Positions 8,928 through 17,564 of a stretch of 54,229 bases of DNA are shown here, piece after piece. This DNA comes from Ignatzschineria sp. (lineage in GTDB: Bacteria > Pseudomonadota > Gammaproteobacteria > Cardiobacteriales > Wohlfahrtiimonadaceae). The stretch spans positions 1 through 54,229 of the forward strand of contig JASLEF010000142.1 of the NCBI GenBank assembly GCA_030151245.1, read 5' to 3'. Each line of letters opens with the position of its first letter. Positions within the stretch are counted from its first letter, which is position 1. Made by a program: the position numbers and the translations under genes. Under the pieces are notes generated by a model. That model worked only from the letters and a program-made list of their open reading frames with translations, ran no database searches and was not told the origin of the DNA.

Positions 8928-9764
8928 ATGTTATCTCATATACAAAATCACTATCATCAACTTCGTAAATCAGAAGCGAAAGTCGCTGACTGGGTCTTAG
9001 CGCACCCCAATGAAACCGTAGACCTTTCTATTAGTGCTTTGGCAGAAAAAGCCGGCGTTTCAGAACCGACCATTATGCGTTTCTGTCACGCTCTCAACTA
9101 TGAAGGCTTCCATACGTTTAAACAACTTCTTGCCAAAAGCCTTCGATCAGGGGTACCTTTTGTTCATGGAAGCATCTCTCCACATGATTCAACCTCTAGT
9201 ATCATCACTAAGCTGATTGATCAATCTAGCGCTGCGCTTCTCAATATGAAGAATTACTTAAAAGAAGAAGATCTTGATAAAGCGATCAGCTTACTTGAAC
9301 AATCGAATCAAGTCATGTGTATTGGTCACGGTGTTTCCGGAGTGGTTGCAAATGATATTCAACAGAAACTTCTCCGAGTCGGGATTCCTGTTTCTGCTTA
9401 TACCGATCATCATGTCCATAGTTTAGCTGCGAGCCTATTAACTCCAAAAGATGTCTTAGTTGCTGTCTCACATACAGGGAAAAGCCAAGATGTTATCGAT
9501 TCGGCTGATCTTGCACTCTCAAATGGCGCAGCTGTTATCGCCTTTGCGCCTAAAGGCTCTCCTTTAAGTTATCATGCAACTGTAGTGCTAGAATCAGGGA
9601 CAAAAGAAGATACCTCTGAATATATGCCGATGATTTCCCGTCTTGCAGACCTTGCGATTGTCGATATTTTACTTGTGACACTTGCCTTGAAAAAGGGACC
9701 TGAGTTTAGAATCGCCATGGAAAATTCCATGAAAATTATTGACTCAAAACGTACTAAAGAGTAG
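8928..9764 (+). CDS. hexR: RpiR/HexR-family transcriptional regulator
   Basis: DNA-binding regulator with an N-terminal RpiR-type helix-turn-helix (ISALAEKAGVSEPTIMRFC, about residues 35-53) and a C-terminal SIS sugar-phosphate-binding domain (about 120-260, with GHGVSGVVA and VAVSHTGKSQDVI). In gammaproteobacteria HexR senses 2-keto-3-deoxy-6-phosphogluconate and represses glucose-catabolism genes. Position straight after glk fits that role. AGGAG precedes the ATG. The exact target set cannot be read from here. Confidence 0.88.
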   Translation: MLSHIQNHYHQLRKSEAKVADWVLAHPNETVDLSISALAEKAGVSEPTIMRFCHALNYEGFHTFKQLLAKSLRSGVPFVHGSISPHDSTSSIITKLIDQSSAALLNMKNYLKEEDLDKAISLLEQSNQVMCIGHGVSGVVANDIQQKLLRVGIPVSAYTDHHVHSLAASLLTPKDVLVAVSHTGKSQDVIDSADLALSNGAAVIAFAPKGSPLSYHATVVLESGTKEDTSEYMPMISRLADLAIVDILLVTLALKKGPEFRIAMENSMKIIDSKRTKE

Positions 9765-9857
9765 TACACACTTATCAGAGTACTTATCATAGACCTTTTC
9801 CAATCCTTCTATAAAATTAACGTTACCAATTTTAAATAAGCCAGTAAATCCCTATAT

Positions 9858-10697
9858 ATGATCATTGAACCCGCTCCCCATCCTCAAGATATCGAGGCTA
9901 AGCCTCTTCATAAGTATGCGCTTTTAATTGAGTATGATGGGCGTCAATTCAAAGGATGGCAAAAACAACATAATCCCCCTGTTCGCTCTATTGAAGAAGC
10001 ATTAGAACATGCAGTGAGCTTTATTGCCAATGAACCAATAAAACTCATTTGTGCGGGAAGAACTGATGCTGGGGTTCATGCAATGAATCAGGTGGTACAT
10101 TTTGAAACAACCGCCATAAGACCTAAACGGGCTTGGATGCTTGGGATAAACTCTAATCTCCCTGAAGATTGTGCTGTAAAAGATATCGTCACTGTCGATG
10201 AATCATTTCATGCCCGCTTTAGTGCTATCAGCCGTATATATCGCTATCAAATTTTTAATCACCCTTTTCGTAGTCCCTTAAAACGATTTTACGCCCTTTG
10301 GAATTACCACCCATTAAATGTTTTAGCGATGGAAAGTGCAGCGCAGCATCTTATTGGTGAGCATGATTTCTCTGCATTTCGCTCATCAGAATGTCAAGCG
10401 AACACCCCTTTTCGTAATATTCACTACATCCGCTTTAGCCAAAGAGGACATTTAATTGAAATTGAGCTCAAGGCTAATGCATTCTTACATAACATGGTAC
10501 GTAATATTGTCGGCACATTACTAGAGGTTGGTCTTGAAAAAGAGACGCCTGACTATGTCAAAAAGGTTCTTGAAAGTCGAGATCGTACAATGGGTGGGAT
10601 TACTGCTCCCCCTCAAGGATTATATCTATATAATGTAGAATACCCTGATGAGATTCAACCTAACTTTACGAATCACACCTCTAATTTTAGAGTATAA
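9858..10697 (+). CDS. truA: tRNA pseudouridine(38-40) synthase
   Basis: Converts uridines 38-40 of the tRNA anticodon arm to pseudouridine. CAGRTDAGVHAMNQVVHF carries the catalytic Asp70, and FKGWQKQ, SAISRIYRYQIFN and FLHNMVRNIVGTLLEVG are all family signatures. The 279 residues include a roughly 18-residue N-terminal extension before the usual start. The ATG at 9858 lacks a strong ribosome site. It sits 82 bases before trpS. Confidence 0.95.
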   Translation: MIIEPAPHPQDIEAKPLHKYALLIEYDGRQFKGWQKQHNPPVRSIEEALEHAVSFIANEPIKLICAGRTDAGVHAMNQVVHFETTAIRPKRAWMLGINSNLPEDCAVKDIVTVDESFHARFSAISRIYRYQIFNHPFRSPLKRFYALWNYHPLNVLAMESAAQHLIGEHDFSAFRSSECQANTPFRNIHYIRFSQRGHLIEIELKANAFLHNMVRNIVGTLLEVGLEKETPDYVKKVLESRDRTMGGITAPPQGLYLYNVEYPDEIQPNFTNHTSNFRV

Positions 10698-10779
10698 ATC
10701 TCATCTTCAATCTTGTTTTATAACAGTTAAACAGAGTTAAATCACCTCCGGATTCGGATTAAGCCACAAAGGAATCATA

Positions 10780-11787
10780 ATGAAACAGAAGACGGTTTTA
10801 ACAGGAATTAGTACTACTGGAACTCCTCACCTTGGGAACTATGCTGGCGCTATACGCCCTGCCATTGACCTCAGTAAAACTCATGACAGTGCTTACTTTT
10901 TCTTAGCAGACCTCCATTCATTAATTAAATGTCAAGATGCACAGCTCGTCAACCAATCTCGCCTTGAAATTGCAGCGACTTGGATGGCTCTCGGTTTAGA
11001 TACTGATAAAGCAGTATTCTACCGCCAATCTGATATCGAAGAAATTCCACAAATTACTTGGCTACTGAACTGTGTTACTGCGAAGGGTACAATGAACCGG
11101 GCACATGCTTATAAGGCCGCTGTTGATGAGAATATAGCAACAGACAATGATCCGGATAGAGGGGTCACAATGGGACTTTTCTCTTATCCTGTTTTAATGG
11201 CTGCGGATATTTTAGCATTCAACGCAGATCTTGTTCCCGTGGGAAGCGATCAACGTCAACACGTTGAAATAGCCCGTGAAATTGCACAACGTTTTAATCA
11301 CATCTATAAAGATGACTTCTTTGTTATGCCACAGGAAGTCATTGATGATGAAACTGCGATTCTACCGGGACTTGATGGTCGTAAAATGAGTAAATCATAC
11401 AATAATACGATTCCCCTCTTCTTACCCGAAAAACAGCTGCAAAAATCTATTAATCGAATTGTCACCAACTCCCTTGAGCCAGGTGAACCGAAAGATCCTG
11501 ATAGCACGCATCTTTTCGATATTTATAAGGCTTTCGCAACAGAAGAAGAGACGGCAAACTATCGACAAGCACTCATTGAAGGAATGGGCTGGGGAGATGC
11601 TAAAAAAGCACTCTTCACCTTGATCAACAATGAAATTCAAGAGGCTCGTGAGCACTACAATGAACTAATGGCAAATCCTGCTCTTATCGAAGAAACCTTA
11701 CAAAAAGGGGCAGAAAAAGCACGTATTCCAGCTAGAGAGATGCTCCAACGTCTTAAAGATGCCGTCGGTTTAAGAAATTTTGTTTAA
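10780..11787 (+). CDS. trpS: Tryptophanyl-tRNA synthetase
   Basis: Class I aminoacyl-tRNA synthetase charging tRNA-Trp. The HIGH-like motif is TGTPHLGNY (13-21) and the KMSKS loop is at 202-206 in GRKMSKSYNN. At 335 residues it is the compact bacterial type. AAGGA with a 6-base spacer supports the ATG at 10780. Upstream, GGATTCGGATT is a short direct repeat without evident leader-peptide Trp codons, so I see no attenuator. Confident. Confidence 0.96.
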   Translation: MKQKTVLTGISTTGTPHLGNYAGAIRPAIDLSKTHDSAYFFLADLHSLIKCQDAQLVNQSRLEIAATWMALGLDTDKAVFYRQSDIEEIPQITWLLNCVTAKGTMNRAHAYKAAVDENIATDNDPDRGVTMGLFSYPVLMAADILAFNADLVPVGSDQRQHVEIAREIAQRFNHIYKDDFFVMPQEVIDDETAILPGLDGRKMSKSYNNTIPLFLPEKQLQKSINRIVTNSLEPGEPKDPDSTHLFDIYKAFATEEETANYRQALIEGMGWGDAKKALFTLINNEIQEAREHYNELMANPALIEETLQKGAEKARIPAREMLQRLKDAVGLRNFV

Positions 11788-11856
11788 GATTTGATTTTTA
11801 TCATTCAAAACAACGAAAGTGACTCTAAAGAGTGGTAAAATTTTTCACCTACGCAC

Positions 11857-11888
11857 ACTGAAGGCCCTATACAAATAGGTCCTTCAGT
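11857..11888 (+). repeat. 32-base interrupted hairpin between trpS and scpA
   Basis: ACTGAAGG (11857-11864) pairs with CCTTCAGT (11881-11888), and inside CCTAT (11866-11870) pairs with ATAGG (11875-11879) around an ACAA loop, with a single 1x1 mismatch. No T run follows on either strand, so it is not a standard intrinsic terminator. It could be a processed 3' end, an RNA protein-binding site or an operator. Confidence 0.6.
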
Positions 11889-11948
11889 TATCAACCGTAG
11901 ATCACTAATAATGTCGCAATAATATCCATAACCAAAGAGATTGATATC

Positions 11949-12725
11949 GTGCCAGAAAATACAATGACTTTTAAAGGGGAGCAGCTAGAACTTCCTTTAG
12001 ATCTCTTTATTCCGCCGGATGCTTTCGAAATTTGGTTGGAAGAATTTGAAGGCCCGCTAGATCTCCTACTCCATATTATTCGTAAAAATAACTTTGATAT
12101 TTTAAATATCCCCATTCGCAGCATTACTGAACAATATATGTCCTATATTGATCATCTAGAAGAGGAGCGTTTTGAACTAGCTTCTGAATATTTGGTAATG
12201 GCGGCATGGTTAGCAGAGATTAAATCTCGGATTTTACTACCGCTTCCAGAAACAGATAATCCTGATGACGAAGAGCTAGACCCTAGACTCGAACTGATTC
12301 GTCGTCTGCAAGTTTATGCGCAATATAAAGAGATCGCACACACTCTCTCTAAAAAGCCACAACTCTATCGGGACACATTTCCTGTGTCTCCGGCAACACC
12401 AGATATCAAAATAACACCGCCACCTCCCACAGTAGAACTCTCCCAACTGATCGCTGCCGTTCAAAAAATATTAGCTCGCGCAGATCTGAGACAAAAACAT
12501 AAAGTTGAATCAGAACGCATTTCGATCACTGATCGCATGAATCAAATTATCGAAAGTCTCTCCTCAACAAAGCCTATCTCCTTCCATGAGCTTTTTAAAC
12601 CTGAAGAAGGTCGTTATGGGATTACGATCTCCTTTCTCTCACTCTTAGAACTGACAAAAAATCAAACCATTGTTCTTCAACAAGAAGCAGCATACAGTGA
12701 AATTATGATCACTTTAGCGGCCTAA
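11949..12725 (+). CDS. scpA: Segregation and condensation protein A
   Basis: Kleisin-like subunit that joins SMC (or a MukB-independent SMC) and ScpB in chromosome condensation. FEGPLDLLLHIIRKNNFDI (about 34-52), MSYIDHLEEERFELASEYLVMAAWLAEIKS (split by a stretch of acidic residues) and the C-terminal FHELFKPEEGR winged-helix region are typical ScpA. The GTG at 11949 is preceded by AAAGAGA eight bases away; an ATG at 11964 is the alternative. In many gammaproteobacteria scpB follows directly, but here a comEA-like gene does. Confidence 0.92.
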   Translation: MPENTMTFKGEQLELPLDLFIPPDAFEIWLEEFEGPLDLLLHIIRKNNFDILNIPIRSITEQYMSYIDHLEEERFELASEYLVMAAWLAEIKSRILLPLPETDNPDDEELDPRLELIRRLQVYAQYKEIAHTLSKKPQLYRDTFPVSPATPDIKITPPPPTVELSQLIAAVQKILARADLRQKHKVESERISITDRMNQIIESLSSTKPISFHELFKPEEGRYGITISFLSLLELTKNQTIVLQQEAAYSEIMITLAA

Positions 12726-12765
12726 ACCTCAAACCTTCCTCAAATGAACAACATTAAGGGCGAGC

Positions 12766-12794
12766 TTGCCTTCCCCAAAAAAAGCGTTTATATT
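12766..12794 (+). promoter_or_regulatory. Sigma-70 promoter of the comEA-like gene
   Basis: TTGCCT (12766-12771) and TATATT (12789-12794) are separated by exactly 17 bases and lie 53 bases before the ATG. The -10 is inside a small AAGCGT...ACGCTT inverted repeat, which could hinder RNA polymerase or bind a regulator. Confidence 0.6.
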
Positions 12795-12847
12795 CTACGC
12801 TTATAACTCCTTGAAACTAATCTTTATTTATTATTTAGGAGTTTAAA

Positions 12848-13171
12848 ATGAATCTATACTATCGTCTCATTAAAGTAAGTATTGCGACTTTTTCTGCCAT
12901 CGCTTTGACTTTACTATCCATCACATATGCTGCCCCTATCAATATCAATCGTGCTGATGTCCCGATGATCATTGATAATCTATCTGACATTGGCCCAGTC
13001 AAAGCAACCGCCATTGTCGAGTATCGCGAACTCAATGGTCCTTTTAAGAAAGCTGAAGATCTTCTAGCCGTCAAAGGTATTGGGGAAAAAACATTAGAAA
13101 AAAATAGAGATAACCTCCTCTTTGAGGATCATGATCCCCAAAAACCACGCGATACTTCAGATAATCAATAG
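12848..13171 (+). CDS. ComEA-like helix-hairpin-helix protein
   Basis: Small secreted protein of 107 residues. A signal peptide (about 1-28, ending SITYA) is followed by a double helix-hairpin-helix domain: INRADVPMIIDNL, IGPVKATAIVEYRELNGPF and VKGIGEKTLEKNRDNL. This is the ComEA/TIGR00426 type, which in competent bacteria binds incoming DNA in the periplasm. AGGAG seven bases upstream marks the start. A pilin-like gene begins 11 bases later, so the pair probably forms an operon linked to type IV pili or DNA uptake. Other members of this family have no proven role, so competence is an inference. Confidence 0.85.
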   Translation: MNLYYRLIKVSIATFSAIALTLLSITYAAPININRADVPMIIDNLSDIGPVKATAIVEYRELNGPFKKAEDLLAVKGIGEKTLEKNRDNLLFEDHDPQKPRDTSDNQ

Positions 13172-13182
13172 ATAACTTAAAT

Positions 13183-13788
13183 ATGAGAGATTTTCCCATA
13201 AACTCTCAAGATCATTACTTATATGATCCTCAAAAAGAGTACGGAATCACATTAATAGAGCTACTCATTACCCTATTTCTTTTTTCCGTACTCTTCTTTT
13301 TTGCACATCAATCTTACCAAAACTTTCAACGTACGATGAATGAGGAGATTCTTCTCGCAACTTTTATGCAACAATTAAAAATGGCGAAGACACTTGCTTC
13401 TATTGAGAATCGTGCATTAACACTCTGCGGAACACTGAATGGAGTAACTTGTGTTTCTGCTCAAGAGAAAAAATGGCAAGGATGGCTACTCTTCTATGAT
13501 GATCATGCCACCTTTACACCTGACAAAGAAACCATTATTGCTTATCAAGCCCCTCGAGAATTGTTAGAAAAGGGATTCTATTTAAAAACCACAAACAATA
13601 TTGGAGGTGGCATTAACTTTAAATCCCGACGAGAATACGCCTATGGAATGGCTCGCTCACTAGCAAATGGTCGTATTTATCTCTGTCGTCCCCCTGACAA
13701 AGCCTTAAAAAACCAGCTGTTTTATACCATCATCATTAATGTCTACGGCTATTCTCGTCTCGCACACAAAAAAGGCGCTTGTCCTTAG
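13183..13788 (+). CDS. GspH/FimT-type pseudopilin
   Basis: Type IV pilin-like minor subunit of 201 residues. The prepilin cleavage site is YG^ITLIELLITLFLF at residues 20/21-34, with the conserved Glu five residues after cleavage, and the leader is unusually long at about 21 residues. A hydrophobic N-terminal helix precedes a globular C-terminal domain with two pairs of cysteines (LCGTLNGVTC and YLCRPP plus the final GACP). Pattern and length fit FimT/GspH, some members of which bind DNA during natural transformation. It is 11 bases after the comEA-like gene. The stop codon lies inside the terminator hairpin. Confidence 0.82.
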   Translation: MRDFPINSQDHYLYDPQKEYGITLIELLITLFLFSVLFFFAHQSYQNFQRTMNEEILLATFMQQLKMAKTLASIENRALTLCGTLNGVTCVSAQEKKWQGWLLFYDDHATFTPDKETIIAYQAPRELLEKGFYLKTTNNIGGGINFKSRREYAYGMARSLANGRIYLCRPPDKALKNQLFYTIIINVYGYSRLAHKKGACP

Positions 13789-13799
13789 CGCCCTTTTTA
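13771..13799. terminator. Bidirectional terminator between pilin and YkvI-like genes
   Basis: GGCGCT (13774-13779) pairs with AGCGCC (13787-13792), loop TGTCCTT. An A run lies on the left and a T run on the right, so it can end transcripts from both converging genes. It overlaps the stop codon of the pseudopilin gene. Confidence 0.8.
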
Positions 13800-13832
13800 T
13801 AATGACTAATTATTAATCTGTTAACAAATCTG

Positions 13833-14882
13833 TTATTTTTCTTTACGCATTTTGAAAGGTGCATAAATTAAAATAGCGATTAATAGAAGTCCTAAATACC
13901 CAATTAAAGGATAGAAATAAGCGATAAGGTCCGTAAAGCCAACAAAGCTTGCAACATAGCCAACCGCACCTGTTACCACTGCAAAAATATAAGATCGCTT
14001 TGTTTGCATAACCGTAAAACGTGCTACAAAAGCATAATACATCGCCACTCCCGTATTATAGATCATTCCAAATAAGACAATAGCCATACAGCCCCCTAAT
14101 ACCGGCGAGATATCTTGAATGATTCTTAAAAGAGGTAATGGATAAGCGCCTACGACATCAACCTTTAAGAAAATCGCAAGGTGCGCAATTAAAATTAAGA
14201 CCCCAACACCAAGCCCCCCTATAAATCCACCCCAAGTTGCAATTTTAGTATTCGGCTCACTTCCCCCCATCACTAATGCCATTCCAGCTCCCACTGCAAT
14301 ATTAAAAGAGACGTAGTTAATCGCTGAAATAAACCAGTTAGGGAGAGATGTTTCGATACTCGTCGCAATAGGGACTAATACTTCTAAGGATTGACTATAA
14401 GTGAAAAGACTGTAAACACAGATCACAACCAATGCAAGAATTAAAAATGGGGTAATACTGCCAATTAAACTAATGACTCGCTGAATAGGCATTAATACGG
14501 TTAAAACGATTAATACTGTCATCACAAGACTCCCCACAAATGGAGAGATATTTAAAAACTGTGTCCCTAAACTTCCAGCACCGGCGACCATGACAACCCC
14601 AACCCCAAATAAGGTAAGAATAAGAATCCAATCGATTACTCGCCCTAAGTAAGGTCCGCTTAATTTAAAAATAGCCTCATTATGGGAATGAACCTTCATG
14701 ATACTTCCTATTCTTGTGAGCATCATTCCCATGTAAGCAAATAGCCCTGTTGCAAAAACAGCGCCTAATGTTCCCATATACCCAAAACTTGTAAAGTACT
14801 GCAAAATTTCCTGACCCGATGCAAATCCTGCGCCTACAATAATCCCAATAAACGCACTTGCAATACGCAATACCTGAAACAT
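13833..14882 (-). CDS. YkvI-like membrane transporter
   Basis: Polytopic inner-membrane protein of 349 residues with about ten hydrophobic spans. It resembles the uncharacterised YkvI family (COG3949), distantly related to APC-type amino-acid permeases: IASAFIGIIVGAGFASGQEI at the N-terminus is the family signature, similar to the broken first helix of LeuT-fold carriers. AGGAGG ends four bases before the ATG at 14882, which fixes that start over an ATG six codons upstream. Substrate unknown. It converges on the pseudopilin gene and shares its terminator. Confidence 0.85.
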   Translation of the reverse strand: MFQVLRIASAFIGIIVGAGFASGQEILQYFTSFGYMGTLGAVFATGLFAYMGMMLTRIGSIMKVHSHNEAIFKLSGPYLGRVIDWILILTLFGVGVVMVAGAGSLGTQFLNISPFVGSLVMTVLIVLTVLMPIQRVISLIGSITPFLILALVVICVYSLFTYSQSLEVLVPIATSIETSLPNWFISAINYVSFNIAVGAGMALVMGGSEPNTKIATWGGFIGGLGVGVLILIAHLAIFLKVDVVGAYPLPLLRIIQDISPVLGGCMAIVLFGMIYNTGVAMYYAFVARFTVMQTKRSYIFAVVTGAVGYVASFVGFTDLIAYFYPLIGYLGLLLIAILIYAPFKMRKEK

Positions 14883-15314
14883 AACTCCTCCTAATATCAT
14901 TATTTATTTTTATTAATAAGTTCTATATATAAGCCATAATTTAATACTAAAGACAAATTTTTATCATCATCAATAAATTCTAAAAATAGTAACCCGATGA
15001 AATAATCGACATCTACATCAATAAAATAGCATCTCAACCTTTCTAATATTATTAAAAATGATCATGTAAGCATTTATTACTGATTAACAATATCCTTCAG
15101 GTCTCCCTATTTTGTTCCACTGACTCCTCAAAAACTTCTTTATTAACCGCCTTGATCACCGCCTATTCTAATCCCCATCTTCAATTGATAATGGCTTCTT
15201 TGAAAAGAGGGTATACCTCAAGAGAATAATCTCGCATGATGGTCTCTGTCTCATTTACGTATTAAGGAAGTGATTGTTGATAGTCTTAAGGCAAAAGGCC
15301 TATAAAATAATATC

Positions 15315-15358
15315 ATTTCATCTATTTCATCTATTTCATCTATTTCATCTATTTCATC
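15315..15358. repeat. 9-bp microsatellite, about 4.9 copies
   Basis: Unit ATTTCATCT repeated perfectly: 15315-15323, 15324-15332, 15333-15341, 15342-15350, and 8 of 9 bases at 15351-15358. It lies in non-coding DNA downstream of the AI-2E-family gene. Copy number could vary by slippage, but no adjacent promoter suggests a phase-variable switch. Confidence 0.95.
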
Positions 15359-15408
15359 GTTAATATGATCAATTCTTCTTCATGACATAAACCATAGAAT
15401 CATCCATC

Positions 15409-15442
15409 AAAAAGGAGAAGAACCAACGTCCTTCTCCTCTTT
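15409..15442 (-). terminator. Terminator of the AI-2E-family gene
   Basis: On the minus strand GGAGAAG and CTTCTCC form a perfect 7-bp core (plus-strand 15414-15420 with 15431-15437), extended by A-T pairs, and followed by TTTTT. It is about 40 bases after the stop. Confidence 0.8.
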
Positions 15443-15479
15443 CCTTCGCTCTATTTAGACTATCTGAAAACCATCTGAA

Positions 15480-16562
15480 TTAAGGTAACTCTTTCTTCTG
15501 CTTTCCTGTATAAAAATCACTATTGACATAAAAATGGTATAGTCGTCGCAATGCGACCATCAATACGGCACATACCGGTAAGGCTAATAAAATACCGACA
15601 AAGCCAAAGAGACTTCCTCCGACCATTAAAGCAAACACTACTGCGATAGGATGCATTCCCAATTTATCCCCAATTAAGATCGGTGTTAAAACAAAACTCT
15701 CCATTAATTGCCCAATTCCAAAAACAACGCCCACGAGTGCCAGATGGGTAATCGTCCCATATTGAAACCAAGCGACCAACAATCCCATGATAATTCCAGA
15801 GCTTGCACCAACATAAGGAACAAAGCTAATTAAGCCAGCAATAATCCCTATTACCAAACCATACTCCACCCCTATTATGGTTAAACCAATACTATAAATA
15901 CTTGCTAAGCAGAACATCACCGTCAATTGACCACGCAAGAAACTACTTAACATAAAGTTGGCTTCTTGTAAGAAACTCAATGTTTGTGGAAAAATAGAAC
16001 GAGGAATTAAGGTTTCAATCTTCTCTGTAATAAACCCCCAATCGCGCATAACATAAAACGTTAGCATAGGAATTAAGAAGAGACTGACAAAAAAACCGAT
16101 GATTCCTAAAACAATACTGCTAATCGAAGGGGCTATTTTAGAGATAATATCTTTTAATGCCGCCAATGATTGTGTAATAGCTCTATCTGCCGCTTCTTGA
16201 TTGTTTCGAAATTCCTCTAGTGAAAAAAGCCGCTCAAACTTTGGGAAAATATTATCTTGCATCCAAAAGTAATAAGAGGGCCATTTCTCAATAAAAGCAA
16301 TGATCTGATTAATCAATTGGGGAATCACGACTAATAAGATCACAACCAATAAGGCCAATAGTCCAGCAAAAACTATACTCACAGCCCAGACTCTAGGGAT
16401 TTTACGAGACTCAATTTTCTGGACGATAGGATTGCCTAAATAGGCCAAACCAAAGGAGACTAAAAAAGGGATTAAGACCGAAGATAACCGATGAATTAAA
16501 TAGATGGACAGGATGATCCCAATCCAGAAAAATATAAGGCGATTGACCCGATCAAATAACAT
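15480..16562 (-). CDS. AI-2E family transporter (PerM/YhhT-like)
   Basis: Inner-membrane protein of 360 residues with about eight spans and the conserved central and C-terminal pattern of the AI-2 exporter superfamily: GLAYLGNPIV near the N-terminus, MLTFYVMRDW in the middle, SFVPYVGASSGIIMGL and HPIAVVFALMVGGSLFGFVGILLALP at the end (the last is a family hallmark). AGGAG eight bases before the ATG fixes the start. Members include TqsA, PerM and sodium/proton exporters, so substrate is open. Divergent from the rnfB-like gene. Confidence 0.88.
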   Translation of the reverse strand: MLFDRVNRLIFFWIGIILSIYLIHRLSSVLIPFLVSFGLAYLGNPIVQKIESRKIPRVWAVSIVFAGLLALLVVILLVVIPQLINQIIAFIEKWPSYYFWMQDNIFPKFERLFSLEEFRNNQEAADRAITQSLAALKDIISKIAPSISSIVLGIIGFFVSLFLIPMLTFYVMRDWGFITEKIETLIPRSIFPQTLSFLQEANFMLSSFLRGQLTVMFCLASIYSIGLTIIGVEYGLVIGIIAGLISFVPYVGASSGIIMGLLVAWFQYGTITHLALVGVVFGIGQLMESFVLTPILIGDKLGMHPIAVVFALMVGGSLFGFVGILLALPVCAVLMVALRRLYHFYVNSDFYTGKQKKELP

Positions 16563-16785
16563 ACTTGCTCCTAATACAAAAAATCTATGAGATAATGGAA
16601 GCTCATGAAAAAACTCATCTATCTCGCTTTATATCGCCCTATTTTACGCATATTATGATCTTTCGCCTTATTTATTTTCAGAGCCCTCAAAAAGAAGAGA
16701 TATCTCATCACTTTATTGCGAAAAAATAGGGAATCCCCTATGATTAGCCCCTATCTTCATTTTATTGATATCAATTATTTCCCTT

Positions 16786-17451
16786 ATGAATAACAACGTC
16801 TCTTCTCAAACAACAACCTCAACAGCACAAAATAGTCTGATTGAGCAGATAGATGCCCTCTTACCGCAAACACAATGTGAAAAATGCGAATATAAAGGAT
16901 GCTACGCTTATGCAGAAGCGATCGTCACCGAAGAGGCAGAGATTAATCGTTGTCCACCTGGTGGGGATGCTGTCATTGCCGCCTTAAGTGAACTGCTACA
17001 ACAACCCATCATCCCATTAAATAAAGATTTAGGTGAATATAAGCCTCCCCAAGTCGTTAGAATTGAAGAAGATTTCTGCATTGGCTGTATGAAATGTATT
17101 ATTGCCTGCCCCGTGGAAGCTATCGTGGGTGCTCGCCGCTTAATGCATACCGTGATTAAAGAAGAGTGTACAGGTTGTGAGCTCTGTATTCCTCCCTGCC
17201 CACTTAATTGTATTGTGATTGAACCATTAAATCCTCAGCTGGGCGAATCTCTCATCGGTCTCAGTGATTGGGAGAAGACTCGAGCCAAAAAATCTCGTCA
17301 ACGCTTCAATGCTAAAAAGTCCCGAGAGAACGCTCGTAATAACATTACAGATACCCAACCTCCACAAGAGAAATCATTGGCTGATCCTGTTTCTAAATCA
17401 AGCATGCTTGACCTTATTAATCTTGCACGTAAAGAATTTAACGATAAATAA
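16786..17451 (+). CDS. Soluble RnfB-like ferredoxin
   Basis: Electron-transfer protein of 221 residues resembling RnfB without its N-terminal membrane helix. An Fe-S domain has C31, C34, C39 and C56 (C-X2-C-X4-C-X16-C). Two ferredoxin-type [4Fe-4S] motifs follow: CIGCMKCIIACP (C98, C101, C104, C108) and CTGCELCIPPCP (C128, C131, C134, C138). The tail of about 60 residues is basic. I prefer the ATG at 16786 to a TTG seven codons upstream. No other rnf genes are in the window. nth follows, as it does after the rnf operon in E. coli. Partner and role unknown. Confidence 0.88.
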   Translation: MNNNVSSQTTTSTAQNSLIEQIDALLPQTQCEKCEYKGCYAYAEAIVTEEAEINRCPPGGDAVIAALSELLQQPIIPLNKDLGEYKPPQVVRIEEDFCIGCMKCIIACPVEAIVGARRLMHTVIKEECTGCELCIPPCPLNCIVIEPLNPQLGESLIGLSDWEKTRAKKSRQRFNAKKSRENARNNITDTQPPQEKSLADPVSKSSMLDLINLARKEFNDK

Positions 17452-17564
17452 TCGTGCAAGATATACACTATAATCATCCAATCTCTTTTAGCACGATTAT
17501 CTAATAAAAAATCAATATTCATCACCAAAAAAATATGAGCAAGAAAAAAGAATATCAGCGTTTA

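Larger units (their letters stand above)
14883..15479. other. Gene-free stretch between two minus-strand permease genes
   Basis: About 600 bases. It holds a 9-bp tandem repeat at 15315-15358 and the terminator of the AI-2E-family gene at 15409-15442. Around 15190-15303 short frames read like fragments of coding sequence (for example RIKEVIVDSLKAKGL followed by a stop), but they are broken by stops and I cannot assign them. The region may contain a decayed gene. The left end holds the leader of the YkvI-like gene. Confidence 0.5.

Noticed and set aside
16604..16658. 17-codon frame (MKKLIYLALYRPILRIL) between AI-2E and rnfB-like genes, with GGAAG before it
   Set aside because: Too short to assign; no conserved neighbour or regulatory logic seen.
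17264..17473. Frame overlapping the end of the rnfB-like gene on the same strand
   Set aside because: A shadow of the secure gene in another frame.
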